The notes beneath the pieces are model-generated. The model made no database searches. It was not told the DNA's origin and saw only the letters and a program-made list of their open reading frames with translations. Made by a program: the position numbers and the translations under genes. From Bradyrhizobium sp. U87765 SZCCT0048 (GTDB lineage: Bacteria > Pseudomonadota > Alphaproteobacteria > Rhizobiales > Xanthobacteraceae), in NCBI RefSeq assembly GCF_018131225.1, contig NZ_JAFCMM010000003.1:570001-634000 (forward strand): a DNA stretch of 64,000 nt. The letters run 5' to 3'. Each line of letters starts with the position of its first letter. Positions within the stretch are counted from its first letter, which is position 1. Positions 17,277 to 26,621 of the stretch are shown here, in pieces.

Positions 17277-18131
17277 TCAGTGGGCCGCGTGCGCCATGGT
17301 CTCGGCGCCGTGCCCCCAGACGTAAATGCAGATGAACAGGAACAGCCACACCACGTCGACGAAGTGCCAGTACCAGGCCGCGAATTCGAAGCCGAGATGC
17401 TGCTTGGGCGTGAAATGGCCGGCATAGACGCGCAGCAGGCACACCAGCAGGAAGATGGTGCCGACCAGCACATGGAACCCGTGGAAGCCGGTCGCCATGA
17501 AGAAGGTCGCGCCGTAGACGTTGCCAGCGAAGCTGAAGGTCGCATGGCTGTACTCGAACGCCTGGACACAGGAGAACGCGGCGCCGAGCAGCACGGTCAG
17601 GATCAGGCCCTGCTTGACGCCCTGACGGTCCCCCTCGAGCAGGGCATGGTGCGCCCAGGTCACGGTAGTACCCGAGGTCAGCAGGATCAGGGTGTTGAGC
17701 AGCGGCAAGTGCCAGGGGTCGAAGGTCTCGATGCCCTTCGGCGGCCACACGCCGCCGAACAGCGCTTCGCGGGTGGCGTGCACAGGATCGGCGGGGAACA
17801 GTGCGGCGTTGAAGTAGGCCCAGAACCAGGCAACGAAGAACATCACCTCGGAGGCGATGAACAGGATCATGCCGTAGCGGTGATGGAGCTGCACGACGCG
17901 GGTGTGGTCACCGTGCTGGGCTTCGCGAATCACGTCGCCCCACCAACTCGCCATGGTGTAGAGCACGCCGATCAGGCCGACGCCGAACACGATCGGCGCG
18001 CCGGCGAACATGTGGTGCATCCACGCCACTGCGCCCACAGCCATGATGAAGGCCGAGAGCGAGCCGACCACCGGCCACGGGCTGGGATCGACGAGATGGT
18101 AGTCGTGCTGTTTCACTTGCCCCGTAGCCAT
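17277..18131 (-). CDS. ctaE: Cytochrome c oxidase subunit III
   Basis: A 284-residue subunit III of the aa3 oxidase with seven transmembrane helices. It starts MATGQVKQHDYHLVDPSPWP, preceded by GGAGA. The lipid-binding and conserved segments HHRYGMILFIASEVMFFVAWFW and GFHGFHVLVGTIFL and the ending YWHFVDVVWLFLFICIY are all present. A frame extension to 18185 has no support. It lies downstream of ctaG and carries a hairpin terminator on its 3' side. Confidence 0.97.
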   Translation of the reverse strand: MATGQVKQHDYHLVDPSPWPVVGSLSAFIMAVGAVAWMHHMFAGAPIVFGVGLIGVLYTMASWWGDVIREAQHGDHTRVVQLHHRYGMILFIASEVMFFVAWFWAYFNAALFPADPVHATREALFGGVWPPKGIETFDPWHLPLLNTLILLTSGTTVTWAHHALLEGDRQGVKQGLILTVLLGAAFSCVQAFEYSHATFSFAGNVYGATFFMATGFHGFHVLVGTIFLLVCLLRVYAGHFTPKQHLGFEFAAWYWHFVDVVWLFLFICIYVWGHGAETMAHAAH

Positions 18132-18216
18132 TACCGTTTCTCCGTTCGCAGGACCGATGTTAACCGGCCCGTGTTCGTCTCTCAATCATCCCCGCGGCTC
18201 CGAGAAGCCGCGAAAC

Positions 18217-18846
18217 TCACAAATTCCCCTTCCGGGTGTCGCCTTCCCCGGCCGCGAGCGGCTTGGGGTCGGCATCCTTCGCCGGATAGAACGTATAGGA
18301 TAACGTGATGGTGTTGGTGCCCTTGTTGTCGTCGTCAGCCATCAGCGCCGGATCGACATAGAACACCACGGCCATCTCACGGGTCTCGCCCGGGCCGAGG
18401 ATCTGCTCGTTGAAACAGAAGCAGTTGATCTTCTGGAAATAGGCCCCGACGGTCAGCGGCGCGACGTTATAGGCGGCGATACCGGCGGTGCGGCGCGCGG
18501 CCTGGTTGGTCACCTTGTAATAGGCGGTCACCACCTCGCCGATCTTGACGTTGATCTCGGTCTTCTCCGGCTCGAACTTCCAGGGCAGGCCACCGCTGAC
18601 ATTGGAATCGAAGCGAACCGCGATCTGGTGTTCGAGGCTGCCGGCAGGCGCCGAGGTCGCGACCTGGGTCGTGCCGTTGAAGCCTGTCGCGCGGCAGAAC
18701 CAGTTGTAGAACGGCACCGCCGCATAGGACGCGCCGACCATCAGCGCCACCACGAAACCGCAGATCGACGCCACCATGGTGTCGCGTCCGAACCCGCGCG
18801 GCTTGCGCTTCGGCTGGTCGGCGGGGGGCGGCGAAATGGCGGTCAT
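18217..18846 (-). CDS. ctaG: Cytochrome c oxidase assembly protein CtaG (Cox11 family)
   Basis: A 209-residue copper chaperone that delivers copper to CuB of subunit I. It has a single N-terminal transmembrane helix (about 24-45, which includes YAAVPFYNWFCRATGF) and a periplasmic immunoglobulin-like domain. The copper motif CFCF is in INCFCFNEQIL, and the first-helix cysteine NWFC, also needed in Cox11, is conserved. It starts 14 bases after the small ctaF-like gene. Standard length and position within the cta operon. Confidence 0.95.
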   Translation of the reverse strand: MTAISPPPADQPKRKPRGFGRDTMVASICGFVVALMVGASYAAVPFYNWFCRATGFNGTTQVATSAPAGSLEHQIAVRFDSNVSGGLPWKFEPEKTEINVKIGEVVTAYYKVTNQAARRTAGIAAYNVAPLTVGAYFQKINCFCFNEQILGPGETREMAVVFYVDPALMADDDNKGTNTITLSYTFYPAKDADPKPLAAGEGDTRKGNL

Positions 18847-18860
18847 GGCTTACTTTCCCG

Positions 18861-19040
18861 TCACAGCGGCCGGTGCAGCACGGCCGGACCCTTGACCATG
18901 GTCACGGCAAAGAACAGCACGACCAGGATGCCGAGCGCCCAGGCGATCGCCAGTGAGCGCTCACGGCGGCGGCGCTTCTGCTCTTCGGTGAGGACGATCC
19001 CCTCGGGCTCTTTGCTCTGGTCGTTCAAGTCAGCACGCAT
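18861..19040 (-). CDS. Small membrane protein of the oxidase operon (CoxF/CtaF-like)
   Basis: A 59-residue protein read directly from the minus strand between ctaB and ctaG. It begins MRADLNDQSKEPEGIVL, has a basic stretch (EEQKRRRRERS) and one transmembrane helix (about 31-50, AIAWALGILVVLFFAVTM), and ends VLHRPL. ATG follows the ctaB stop after three bases (TAAGGGATG), with AAGGG next to it, so it must be coupled to ctaB. Small proteins of this form (called CoxF or CtaF) occupy the same place in related oxidase operons; their function is unknown. Length below 60 residues makes it easy to miss. Confidence 0.85.
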   Translation of the reverse strand: MRADLNDQSKEPEGIVLTEEQKRRRRERSLAIAWALGILVVLFFAVTMVKGPAVLHRPL

Positions 19041-19043
19041 CCC

Positions 19044-19979
19044 TTACCAGACGAGCCGCGTCACCGCGGGCAGCATGGCCTCGACCAGCAGGGTCGCGAA
19101 CAGCCCGAAGAGGTAGACAATCGAAAAGGCGAACAGGCGCCGCGGCGCACGCTTGGCTTCCGTATCGTCGCGGTGACGGAAAACCTGGATCGAAAGCCAC
19201 AGCATCCAGGCGCCGAGCACGATCGAGACGACACCATAACCGGGCCCGAAGTAGCCGAGCGGCCAAGGCGCCGTCGCCACAGCGACCAGCACCACCGTGT
19301 AGAGCAGGATTTGCAGCCGCGTCGCATCCGCACCCGCCACCACCGGCAGCATCGGCACATTGGCCCGCGCGTAATCGTCGCTGCGGAACAACGCCAGCGC
19401 CCAGAAGTGCGGCGGGGTCCAGAGGAAGATGATCAGGAACAGCAGCAGCGGCTCGACCGCGAGGGTGCCGGTTGCGGCCGCCCAGGCCACCACCGGCGGC
19501 AACGCGCCGGCGGCGCCGCCGATGACGATGTTCTGCACCGTCGAGCGCTTCAGCCACATGGTATAGACCACCACGTAGAAGAAGATGGTGAAGGCAAGTA
19601 GCGCGCCGGCGATCCAGTTGACCAGGATTCCCAGCGTCACCACCGAGAAGAACGACAGCGTCATGCCGAAGGTCAGCGCCTCGGGCGGGGTCACGCGGCC
19701 GCGCGGGATCGGGCGGTTGACCGTGCGCGACATCAGGGCGTCGATGTCGCGGTCGTACCACATGTTGAGCGCGCCAGAGGCCCCGGCGCCGACTGCGATG
19801 CACAGGATCGAGGTAAACGCCATCACCGGATGAATATGCCCCGGCGCCATCACGTAGCCGACCAGCGCGGTGAAAACGACGAGCGACATCACCCGCGGCT
19901 TCAGCAGGGTGATGTAGTCGCCGACGCCCGCCTCGGAGATGTGCGGCAGGTCCAGCGGATGATGGTCGATCGTCGACAC
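19044..19979 (-). CDS. ctaB: Protoheme IX farnesyltransferase (heme O synthase)
   Basis: A 311-residue UbiA-family prenyltransferase that adds a farnesyl group to heme B to make heme O, precursor of heme A. About nine transmembrane helices. The first aspartate-rich motif is NMWYDRDIDALMSRT (about 92-106), and the second conserved region is VYTMWLKRST. It starts with GTG (MSTIDHHPLDLP). Position between ctaD and the small ctaF-like gene is typical. Loss would stop aa3 oxidase maturation. Confidence 0.96.
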   Translation of the reverse strand: MSTIDHHPLDLPHISEAGVGDYITLLKPRVMSLVVFTALVGYVMAPGHIHPVMAFTSILCIAVGAGASGALNMWYDRDIDALMSRTVNRPIPRGRVTPPEALTFGMTLSFFSVVTLGILVNWIAGALLAFTIFFYVVVYTMWLKRSTVQNIVIGGAAGALPPVVAWAAATGTLAVEPLLLFLIIFLWTPPHFWALALFRSDDYARANVPMLPVVAGADATRLQILLYTVVLVAVATAPWPLGYFGPGYGVVSIVLGAWMLWLSIQVFRHRDDTEAKRAPRRLFAFSIVYLFGLFATLLVEAMLPAVTRLVW

Positions 19980-20118
19980 GACGGCGTTCGCTTTCTTCCG
20001 GATCTATCCGGCAGGCTCTTCCGGTTCGGCAATCGCCGGCGATGATATCGCCGGCGATCGTTTTCGTCTTCACGCGGTGCAACACCGCACCGCGTCATCA
20101 GGGCCGAAGCCGCCGCGC

Positions 20119-21735
20119 TTACTGGATGCGCGGCAGGACCTCGAACTGGTGGAACGGCGGCGGCGAGGTCAGCGTCCACTCCAGGGTGGTCGCACCCGGA
20201 CCCCACGGATTGTTCGCGGCCTGGCGCTTGCGGGCGAAGGCTTCGATCACGCCGTAAATGAACACCAGGACACCGAAAGCCGAGATGTAGGAACCGATCG
20301 ACGACACCAGGTTCCAGCCGGCGAACGCGTCCGGATAGTCGACATAACGGCGCGGCATGCCGGACAGACCGAGGAAATGCTGCGGGAAGAACACCAGGTT
20401 CACGCCGATGAAGGTGACCCAGAAGTGCAGCTTGGCGATGCCCTCGTTGTACATGTAGCCGAACATCTTCGGGAACCAGTAGTACCAGCCCGCGAAGATG
20501 GCGAACACGGCGCCGAGCGACAGCACGTAATGGAAGTGCGCGACGACGTAGTAGGTGTCCTGCAGTACGCGATCGACGCCAGCGTTCGACAGCACCACGC
20601 CGGTCACGCCGCCGAGGGTGAACAGGAAGATGAAGCCCACGGCCCACAGCATCGGGGCGCGGAATTCGATCGAACCGCCCCACATGGTGGCGATCCACGA
20701 GAAGATCTTCACGCCGGTCGGCACCGCGATCACCATGGTGGCGGCGACGAAGTAGGCCTGCGTCGCGGCCGACATGCCGACCGTGTACATGTGGTGCGCC
20801 CACACCACGAAGCCGATACCACCGATCGCGACCATGGCGTAGGCCATGCCGAGGTAGCCGAACACGGGCTTACGCGAGAAGGTCGAGACGATGTGGCTGA
20901 TCATGCCGAAGCCCGGCAGGATCAGGATGTACACTTCGGGGTGACCGAAGAACCAGAACAGGTGCTGGAACAGCAGCGGATCGCCACCGCCGTCGGCGGC
21001 GAAGAACGAGGTGCCGAAGTTGCGGTCGGTCAGCAGCATGGTGATGGCGCCTGCCAGAACCGGCAGCGACAGCAGCAGCAGGAACACGGTCACGAGGATC
21101 GACCACACGAACAGCGGCATCTTGTGCAGGGTCATGCCCGGCGCGCGCATGTTGAAGATGGTGGTGATGAAGTTGATGGCGCCGAGGATCGACGACGCAC
21201 CGGCGATGTGCAGCGACAGGATGGCGAAGTCGACCGCCGGACCGGGGTGACCCGAGGTCGACAGCGGCGCGTACATCGTCCAGCCGGCGCCGACACCGTT
21301 GCCGCCCGGCTCACCCTCGACGAAGGTCGAGATCAGCAGCAGCGCGAACGAAGCCGGCAGCAGCCAGAACGAGATGTTGTTCATGCGCGGGAAGGCCATG
21401 TCCGGCGCGCCGATCATCAGCGGCACCATCCAATTGCCGAAGCCGCCGATCATCGCCGGCATGACCATGAAGAAGATCATGATCAGGCCGTGCGAGGTCA
21501 CGAACACGTTGTAGGTATGGCTCTCGTGGAAGATCTGCACGCCCGGATACATCAGCTCGATCCGGATCGCCACCGACATGGCGCCGCCGATGATGCCCGC
21601 GATGACCGCAAAGATCAGGTACATCGTACCGATATCCTTGTGGTTCGTGGAGTAGAGGTAGCGCCGCCAGCCAGTCGGGTGGTCGTGAGCGTGATCGTCG
21701 TGATCAGCGTGAGCGGTGGGTGCAGCAGTGGCCAT
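20119..21735 (-). CDS. ctaD: Cytochrome c oxidase subunit I
   Basis: A 538-residue catalytic subunit of an aa3-type oxidase with 12 transmembrane helices. Visible are the heme a ligand region FVTSHGLIMIFF, the Tyr-His crosslink site HPEVYILILPGFG, the D-channel loop IGAPDMAFPRMNN and the CuB histidine pair in VWAHHMYTVG. It starts MATAAPTAHADHDDHAH, a His/Asp-rich N-terminus seen in close relatives. It reduces oxygen to water and pumps protons. It lies between ctaC and ctaB in the operon. Confidence 0.98.
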   Translation of the reverse strand: MATAAPTAHADHDDHAHDHPTGWRRYLYSTNHKDIGTMYLIFAVIAGIIGGAMSVAIRIELMYPGVQIFHESHTYNVFVTSHGLIMIFFMVMPAMIGGFGNWMVPLMIGAPDMAFPRMNNISFWLLPASFALLLISTFVEGEPGGNGVGAGWTMYAPLSTSGHPGPAVDFAILSLHIAGASSILGAINFITTIFNMRAPGMTLHKMPLFVWSILVTVFLLLLSLPVLAGAITMLLTDRNFGTSFFAADGGGDPLLFQHLFWFFGHPEVYILILPGFGMISHIVSTFSRKPVFGYLGMAYAMVAIGGIGFVVWAHHMYTVGMSAATQAYFVAATMVIAVPTGVKIFSWIATMWGGSIEFRAPMLWAVGFIFLFTLGGVTGVVLSNAGVDRVLQDTYYVVAHFHYVLSLGAVFAIFAGWYYWFPKMFGYMYNEGIAKLHFWVTFIGVNLVFFPQHFLGLSGMPRRYVDYPDAFAGWNLVSSIGSYISAFGVLVFIYGVIEAFARKRQAANNPWGPGATTLEWTLTSPPPFHQFEVLPRIQ

Positions 21736-21799
21736 TTTCAGATCCCTTGAACCGAGGTGGTTCGTCGTCTCTTAAATCTCGAAGCGAATGCGGCCGCGC

Positions 21800-22639
21800 T
21801 CAGCGCGCGGCCGCCTCGACCGACGCGTAGGTCTTGGCGCTGGTGTCCGCGAACTTCTTCTTCGCCTGCTCGATCCAGGCGGCGAATTCCTGCTCGCTGA
21901 CGACGCGCACCGCGATCGGCATGAAGGCGTGATCCTTGCCGCACAGCTCGGAGCACTGGCCGTAGTACATCCCTTCCTTCGTCGCCTTGAACCAGGTCTC
22001 GTTGAGGCGGCCCGGGATGGCGTCGATCTTGATGCCGAAGGACGGCACGGCAAAGGAGTGGATGACGTCCGCGCCGGTGGTCTGGACGCGGATCACCTTG
22101 TTGACCGGCACCACCATCTCGTTGTCGACGCCGAGCAGGCGCGGCTGCTTGTCCGCGACCATCAGCGAGTCGAACTCGAACTTGCCGTTATCGGGATAGG
22201 CGTAGCTCCAGTACCACTGCTTGCCGGTCGCCTTGATGGTGACGTCGGCCTTGGGCACCTCGAGCTCCTGGAAGAGGAGGCGGAAGGACGGCACCGCGAT
22301 GCACACCAGGATCAACACCGGGATCAGCGTCCAGGCAACCTCGATCAGGGTGTTGTGGGTGGTCTTCGACGGCACCGGATTGGAGCGCGCGTTGAACTTG
22401 ACCGCCACGGTAATCAGCAGCAGCAGCACGAACAGCGTGATGGCCGTGATGATCCAGAGCAGGAAATTGTGGAACCAGATGATGTTATCCATCACCGGCG
22501 ATGCGGAATGCTGCAGCGTGTATTCCCATGGGGTCGGCTGACCCAACCCGGCGAAAGCTGCCCCGGCGAACGCCACCACACTTCCGGCCACTAACAACCC
22601 CAGCGCCCGGCGGACCATTTGTCCCCTCGACATTTTCAT
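21800..22639 (-). CDS. ctaC: Cytochrome c oxidase subunit II
   Basis: A 279-residue subunit II with a cleavable N-terminal signal (MKMSRGQMVRRALGLLVAGSVV...AFAG), two transmembrane helices (about 52-75 and 95-117) and a periplasmic cupredoxin domain. The CuA site is complete: HSFAVPSFGIK, and CSELCGKDHAFMP with both cysteines, the histidine and the methionine. There is no C-terminal heme c motif (CxxCH), so it is a plain aa3-type subunit. ATG 22639 is chosen over the frame opening at 22669 because GGGAG lies five bases upstream. First gene of the cta operon. Confidence 0.97.
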   Translation of the reverse strand: MKMSRGQMVRRALGLLVAGSVVAFAGAAFAGLGQPTPWEYTLQHSASPVMDNIIWFHNFLLWIITAITLFVLLLLITVAVKFNARSNPVPSKTTHNTLIEVAWTLIPVLILVCIAVPSFRLLFQELEVPKADVTIKATGKQWYWSYAYPDNGKFEFDSLMVADKQPRLLGVDNEMVVPVNKVIRVQTTGADVIHSFAVPSFGIKIDAIPGRLNETWFKATKEGMYYGQCSELCGKDHAFMPIAVRVVSEQEFAAWIEQAKKKFADTSAKTYASVEAAAR

Positions 22640-23149
22640 GCCGCTCCCGCTCCTTGTCCTGAACGTCAAAGCCGGCAGGCCGAAACGACGTGACCGGCGG
22701 CCCCGTACCCGCTCTGCGGCCGCCGTCCGGCAGGTTAGAACGCGTCGAGATTCCCGCCTCTCAAACCATACTTCCAGAGCTATCGCAATGCAGGATTACG
22801 CAGTTTTCGGCTGCGTCCCCGGCGGGCGGGTACCGCTGGTTCGTCACGCGAAAAATCCGCCGCCGCGCCGGCCTCCCGCATCGACAGTGCTTGACAGGCG
22901 GATTACGCAATGTACGCACGGTCCGGGCGCATGACGGGGCCGCGATTCGCGCCCGGAGACGGGCCCCTGCCCCGCCGCCGTCGACGTGGCGGAGAGGGAG
23001 TGGGCACGCCAGAACCAGCCAGCCCGGGGACGCGCCATCGCGGCCCCGGATCGCCTTCAAGGCGCCGTCATTGCCGTGTCAGCCTTCCCGCATGCTCCCG
23101 GGAGCGATTATGGCGGACGACAAGGATACATGATCAAGGATCGACCCTG
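22640..23149. promoter_or_regulatory. Divergent control region between ctaC and the IalB-like gene
   Basis: No gene is supported in this 510-base gap. It contains two copies of GGATTACGCA (22793-22802 and 22900-22909) and a consensus-like -35 TTGACA (22891-22896) followed 16 bases later by TACGCA on the plus strand. A direct repeat TACGCA-ATG-TACGCA spans 22904-22918. It must hold the oxidase operon promoter, but no clear minus-strand promoter was found. Confidence 0.4.
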
Positions 23150-23701
23150 ATGGGCGCTTCACGACCCCCGAAACGGACCGCCAACGCCCTCCGGGCCGGT
23201 ATCGCCACCCTGCTGGCGGCCTGCCTGACCGTGATTGTGACCCTCCTCACCGGCACCGGGGGCGCCAGCGCCCAGGGCGCGGTCAAGTCGGTCCATGGCG
23301 ACTGGCAGATCCGCTGCGACACCCCGCCCGGCGCCCAGGCCGAGCAGTGCGCCCTGATCCAGAGCGTGGTGGCCGACGACCGCTCCAATGCCGGCCTGAC
23401 CGTGATCATCCTCAAGACCGCGGACCAGAAGAGCAAGCTGATGCGCGTGGTCGCGCCGCTCGGGGTGCTGTTGCCGTCGGGTCTCGGCCTCAAGCTCGAC
23501 AACAAGGACGTCGGACGCGCCGGCTTCGTGCGCTGCCTCCCAAATGGCTGCGTCGCAGAGGTCGTGATGGACGACAACCTGCTGAACCAGCTCAAGACCG
23601 CCCAGACCGCGACCTTCATCATCTTCGAGACGCCCGAGGAAGGCATCGGTTTCCCGCTCAGCCTCAAGGGCATCGGCGAGGGCTACGACAAGCTGCCGTG
23701 A
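23150..23701 (+). CDS. Invasion-associated locus B (IalB) family protein
   Basis: A 183-residue secreted protein. ATG 23150 begins a basic region (MGASRPPKRTANALRAG) and a long hydrophobic signal (IATLLAACLTVIVTLLTG), with the mature part from about residue 42. The IalB domain follows, with HGDWQIRCDT, a first cysteine pair (RCDTPPGAQAEQC), a second pair (VRCLPNGC) and the ending GFPLSLKGIGEGYDKL. IalB was named for Bartonella erythrocyte invasion, but the family is general in Rhizobiales and its function there is unknown. The frame is open to 22910; the extra arginine-rich sequence lacks a start signal and would bury the signal peptide. Confidence 0.88.
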   Translation: MGASRPPKRTANALRAGIATLLAACLTVIVTLLTGTGGASAQGAVKSVHGDWQIRCDTPPGAQAEQCALIQSVVADDRSNAGLTVIILKTADQKSKLMRVVAPLGVLLPSGLGLKLDNKDVGRAGFVRCLPNGCVAEVVMDDNLLNQLKTAQTATFIIFETPEEGIGFPLSLKGIGEGYDKLP

Positions 23702-23746
23702 GGCGCGGACCTCGGCGGCCCCGCCCGGGCGCCGACGCGCGACGCC

Positions 23747-24238
23747 TCAAAACAGCACGGCCATCATCAGCAGGTTCTCGTAGCGGTCATCGAGGCGCAC
23801 GCCATCGCGCTTGACGCCCTCGATGCGGAACTCCATCGCCTTGTAGAGGGCAATGGCCTGGGCGCTGCTCTCGCGTACCGTCAACTCGACGCGATGCAGC
23901 CCGATCCGCCGCGCCTCGTCGAGCGCGGCGCGGATCAGCCGCGTGCCGATACGCTGGTTGCGGAAGTTCGGCAGCAGGCCGATGCCGAGCACCCCGCAAT
24001 GGGAATAGATCACCCGGTGCAGCGGGGTGATATCACACCAGCCGATCACCCGCCCCTCGGACAGCGCGATCAGGTGCGGCGTGCCGCGGGCGAGGTTGGC
24101 CTCGACGAACGCCCGCGCCGCCTCCAGCGGCGGCGCCTCCAGAAAGGCGAGGTACTGGCGCTCGCGCACCACCGCGTCGAGGACGGCATGAAAGCCTTCG
24201 ATATGGTGCGGTTCGATCTGCTTGATCTCGATCGGCAT
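23747..24238 (-). CDS. GNAT family N-acetyltransferase
   Basis: A 163-residue acetyltransferase with the GNAT acetyl-CoA motif LGIGLLPNFRNQRIGTRLI (about 84-102; Q/RxxGxG/A form) and the C-terminal AIALYKAMEFRIEGVKRDGVR typical of the phosphinothricin/RimI-like group. No signal or membrane segment, so it is cytoplasmic. It is convergent with the IalB-like gene (45-base gap) and divergent from tldD. Substrate unknown. Confidence 0.85.
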   Translation of the reverse strand: MPIEIKQIEPHHIEGFHAVLDAVVRERQYLAFLEAPPLEAARAFVEANLARGTPHLIALSEGRVIGWCDITPLHRVIYSHCGVLGIGLLPNFRNQRIGTRLIRAALDEARRIGLHRVELTVRESSAQAIALYKAMEFRIEGVKRDGVRLDDRYENLLMMAVLF

Positions 24239-24386
24239 CTCGACAGTCTTATATCATCGTTCGGGCGGCCTGCCGCCAGCGGCGCACGGTTCCCCGCGCC
24301 GGCAGGACCCTCTCGCGAAACAAGGTGCGGCCCCCTATCTTTATTCCACCCGCCGTGTGCAAAGTGACGCCCGGGCGACATCCACA

Positions 24387-25823
24387 ATGGACCTTTTCAT
24401 GACCCTCGCAACATCTTCCCTGCTCGACCGCGCCGGCCTCGATCGCGACACGGTCCGGGCCGAAGTCGCCCGCGGGCTCGATGGCGCCGACGACGGCGAA
24501 CTGTTCCTGGAATACCGCCAGTCCGAGGGACTGATGTTCGACAATGGCCGGCTCAAGCAGGCGACTTACGACACCGCCCAGGGATTCGGACTGCGCGCGG
24601 TCAAGAGCGACGCGGTCGGCTATGCCCACTCCTCCGATGTCTCGATGGCCGCGCTGGCGCGCGCCGCGGACGCGGTTCATGCCGTGCGCGGCGGCTATTC
24701 CGGCAACTTTGCCGCAGCGCCCACCCACACCAACATCAGGCTCTATGGCGACGACAACCCGCTCGACGGCCAGGCTTTCGAGAGCAAGGTCAAGCTGCTC
24801 GCCGAAATCGACGCCTATGTCCGCGACAAGGACCCGCGCGTGCGACAGGTCTCTGTGAGCCTCGGCGCCACCTGGCAGGTGGTCGAGATCCTGCGCCCCG
24901 ACGGCGAGAGCTACCGCGACATTCGCCCGCTGGTGCGGGTCAACATCTCCGTGGTCGCCGGCGCCGGCGACCGCCAGGAGACCGGCAGCCAGGGCTATGG
25001 CGGCCGCGAGGGCTATGCCCGCTTCATCGAAACCAAGGCCTGGCGCGAGGCCGCCGACGGCGCGCTGCGCCAGGCCCTGATCAACCTCGAATCGGTGCCC
25101 GCGCCGGCTGGCGAAATGGACGTGGTGCTCGGCCCGGGCTGGCCCGGCGTAATGCTGCATGAAGCCGTCGGCCACGGCCTCGAGGGCGACTTCAACCGCA
25201 AGCAGACCTCGGCGTTCGCCGGCCTGCTGGGCCAGCAGGTTGCCGCGCGCGGCGTCACCGTGGTCGACGACGGCACCATCGCCGCGCGGCGCGGCTCGCT
25301 GTCGATCGACGACGAGGGCACGCCAACCAATCGCACGGTCCTGATCGAGGACGGCATCCTGGTCGGCTACATGCAGGATCGCCAGAACGCCCGCCTGATG
25401 AACATGAAGCCGACCGGCAACGGCCGGCGCGAGAGCTATGCCCACGTGCCGATGCCGCGCATGACCAACACCTACATGCTGGCTGGCGGCCATGATCCGG
25501 CGGAAATTCTCGCTTCGGTAAAGAACGGCATCTTCGCCGCCAATTTCGGCGGCGGCCAGGTCGACATCACCTCGGGCAAATACGTCTTCCAGTGCACCGA
25601 GGCCTACCGCATCGAGAACGGCAAGCTCGGCGCACCGGTCAAGGGCGCCATGCTGATCGGCAACGGCCCGACCGACCTGCACCGCGTCACCATGGTCGGC
25701 AACGACCTGCAGCTCGACGCCGGCATCGGCACCTGCGGCAAGAACGGCCAGGGCGTCCCCGTCGGCGTCGGCCAGCCGACCCTGCGCATGGACCGCATCA
25801 CTGTCGGAGGCACCGGCGCATGA
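24387..25823 (+). CDS. tldD: Metalloprotease TldD
   Basis: A 478-residue cytoplasmic metalloprotease of the TldD/TldE system that degrades unfolded peptides and matures peptide antibiotics in other bacteria. The catalytic HExxxH is HEAVGHGLEGD (about residues 257-267). The conserved C-terminal GTCGKNGQGVPVGVGQPTLR contains the distal zinc-ligand cysteine. The start MDLFMTLATSS lacks a good ribosome-binding site, and ATG 24399 is possible. TldE (PmbA), the partner, is not in the window. The stop overlaps the lepB start (ATGA). Confidence 0.95.
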   Translation: MDLFMTLATSSLLDRAGLDRDTVRAEVARGLDGADDGELFLEYRQSEGLMFDNGRLKQATYDTAQGFGLRAVKSDAVGYAHSSDVSMAALARAADAVHAVRGGYSGNFAAAPTHTNIRLYGDDNPLDGQAFESKVKLLAEIDAYVRDKDPRVRQVSVSLGATWQVVEILRPDGESYRDIRPLVRVNISVVAGAGDRQETGSQGYGGREGYARFIETKAWREAADGALRQALINLESVPAPAGEMDVVLGPGWPGVMLHEAVGHGLEGDFNRKQTSAFAGLLGQQVAARGVTVVDDGTIAARRGSLSIDDEGTPTNRTVLIEDGILVGYMQDRQNARLMNMKPTGNGRRESYAHVPMPRMTNTYMLAGGHDPAEILASVKNGIFAANFGGGQVDITSGKYVFQCTEAYRIENGKLGAPVKGAMLIGNGPTDLHRVTMVGNDLQLDAGIGTCGKNGQGVPVGVGQPTLRMDRITVGGTGA

Positions 25824-26608
25824 GCGAGCAGACCCCCACCCTGAACACGACGACCTCGTTCAGAAAGACCGTGGTCAGCTGGGCCGGCGCGCTCGCGCAG
25901 ATGGCGGCGGTGTTCGCCGTGGTGATGGCCGCCAAGGGCGCGCTCGCCGAGCCGTTCTACGTGCCGTCCGGCTCGATGGAGCCGACGCTGATGATCGGCG
26001 ACGCCCTGCTCGCCACCAAATACCCCTATGGCTACAGCGCCGCTTCCGTGCCGCTGAACATTTCCCTGCCGTCGACGTCGCGCGTGCTCGGCGCTCTGCC
26101 GGAACGTGGTGACGTCGTCGTGTTTCGCTGGCCGGGCGACCGCGCCCAGGTCTGGGTCAAGCGCGTGGTCGGCCTGCCGGGCGATCGCATCCAGATGCGC
26201 AACGGCCAGCTGTTCATCAACGGGATCGCGGCGGCGTTGCAGGCGGACGGCGTCGGCAAGGCAGAGACCGAAAATGGCGCCGAGGTGCCGGCGCCACGCT
26301 ATGTCGAGACCCTGCCGGGCAACCGCAGCCATCCGATCTTCAAACTGCGGGCCCATGGCTTCTACGACAACACGGCAGAGGTGACCGTGCCGTCCGATCA
26401 TCTCTTCGTGATGGGCGACAATCGCGACAACTCCGCCGACAGCCGCGTGCCGGTCGCCGACGGCGGCGTCGGCATGCTGCCGACCGCCAACCTCGTCGGC
26501 CGTGTCGAGGCCGTGCTGGGCTCGTGGGATCTGGCCCAGAGCCAGCAGCCGGTCACCACCTGGCTGTCCGGCCTGCGGCCCTCGCGCTTCATGACCGGCG
26601 TCAACTGA
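25820..26608 (+). CDS. lepB: Signal peptidase I
   Basis: A 262-residue inner-membrane signal peptidase that removes Sec and Tat signal peptides. One N-terminal transmembrane helix (about 20-43) is followed by the catalytic serine in VPSGSMEPTL (Ser52), the general-base lysine in VKRVVGLPGD (about 113) and box E GDNRDNSADSR (about 204-214). ATG 25820 overlaps the tldD stop by four bases. Multiple lepB copies occur in this order of bacteria; this one next to tldD is probably not the copy in the lepB-rnc-era cluster. Confidence 0.92.
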   Translation: MSEQTPTLNTTTSFRKTVVSWAGALAQMAAVFAVVMAAKGALAEPFYVPSGSMEPTLMIGDALLATKYPYGYSAASVPLNISLPSTSRVLGALPERGDVVVFRWPGDRAQVWVKRVVGLPGDRIQMRNGQLFINGIAAALQADGVGKAETENGAEVPAPRYVETLPGNRSHPIFKLRAHGFYDNTAEVTVPSDHLFVMGDNRDNSADSRVPVADGGVGMLPTANLVGRVEAVLGSWDLAQSQQPVTTWLSGLRPSRFMTGVN

Positions 26609-26621
26609 CGCCGGCCCCGCT

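Noticed and set aside
20077..21750. Plus-strand open frame across ctaD
   Set aside because: Shadow of ctaD; composition is repeated H, R, D and Q without any domain.
22910..23149. N-terminal extension of the IalB-like gene
   Set aside because: It would place an arginine/proline-rich 80 residues before the signal peptide and has no start signal.
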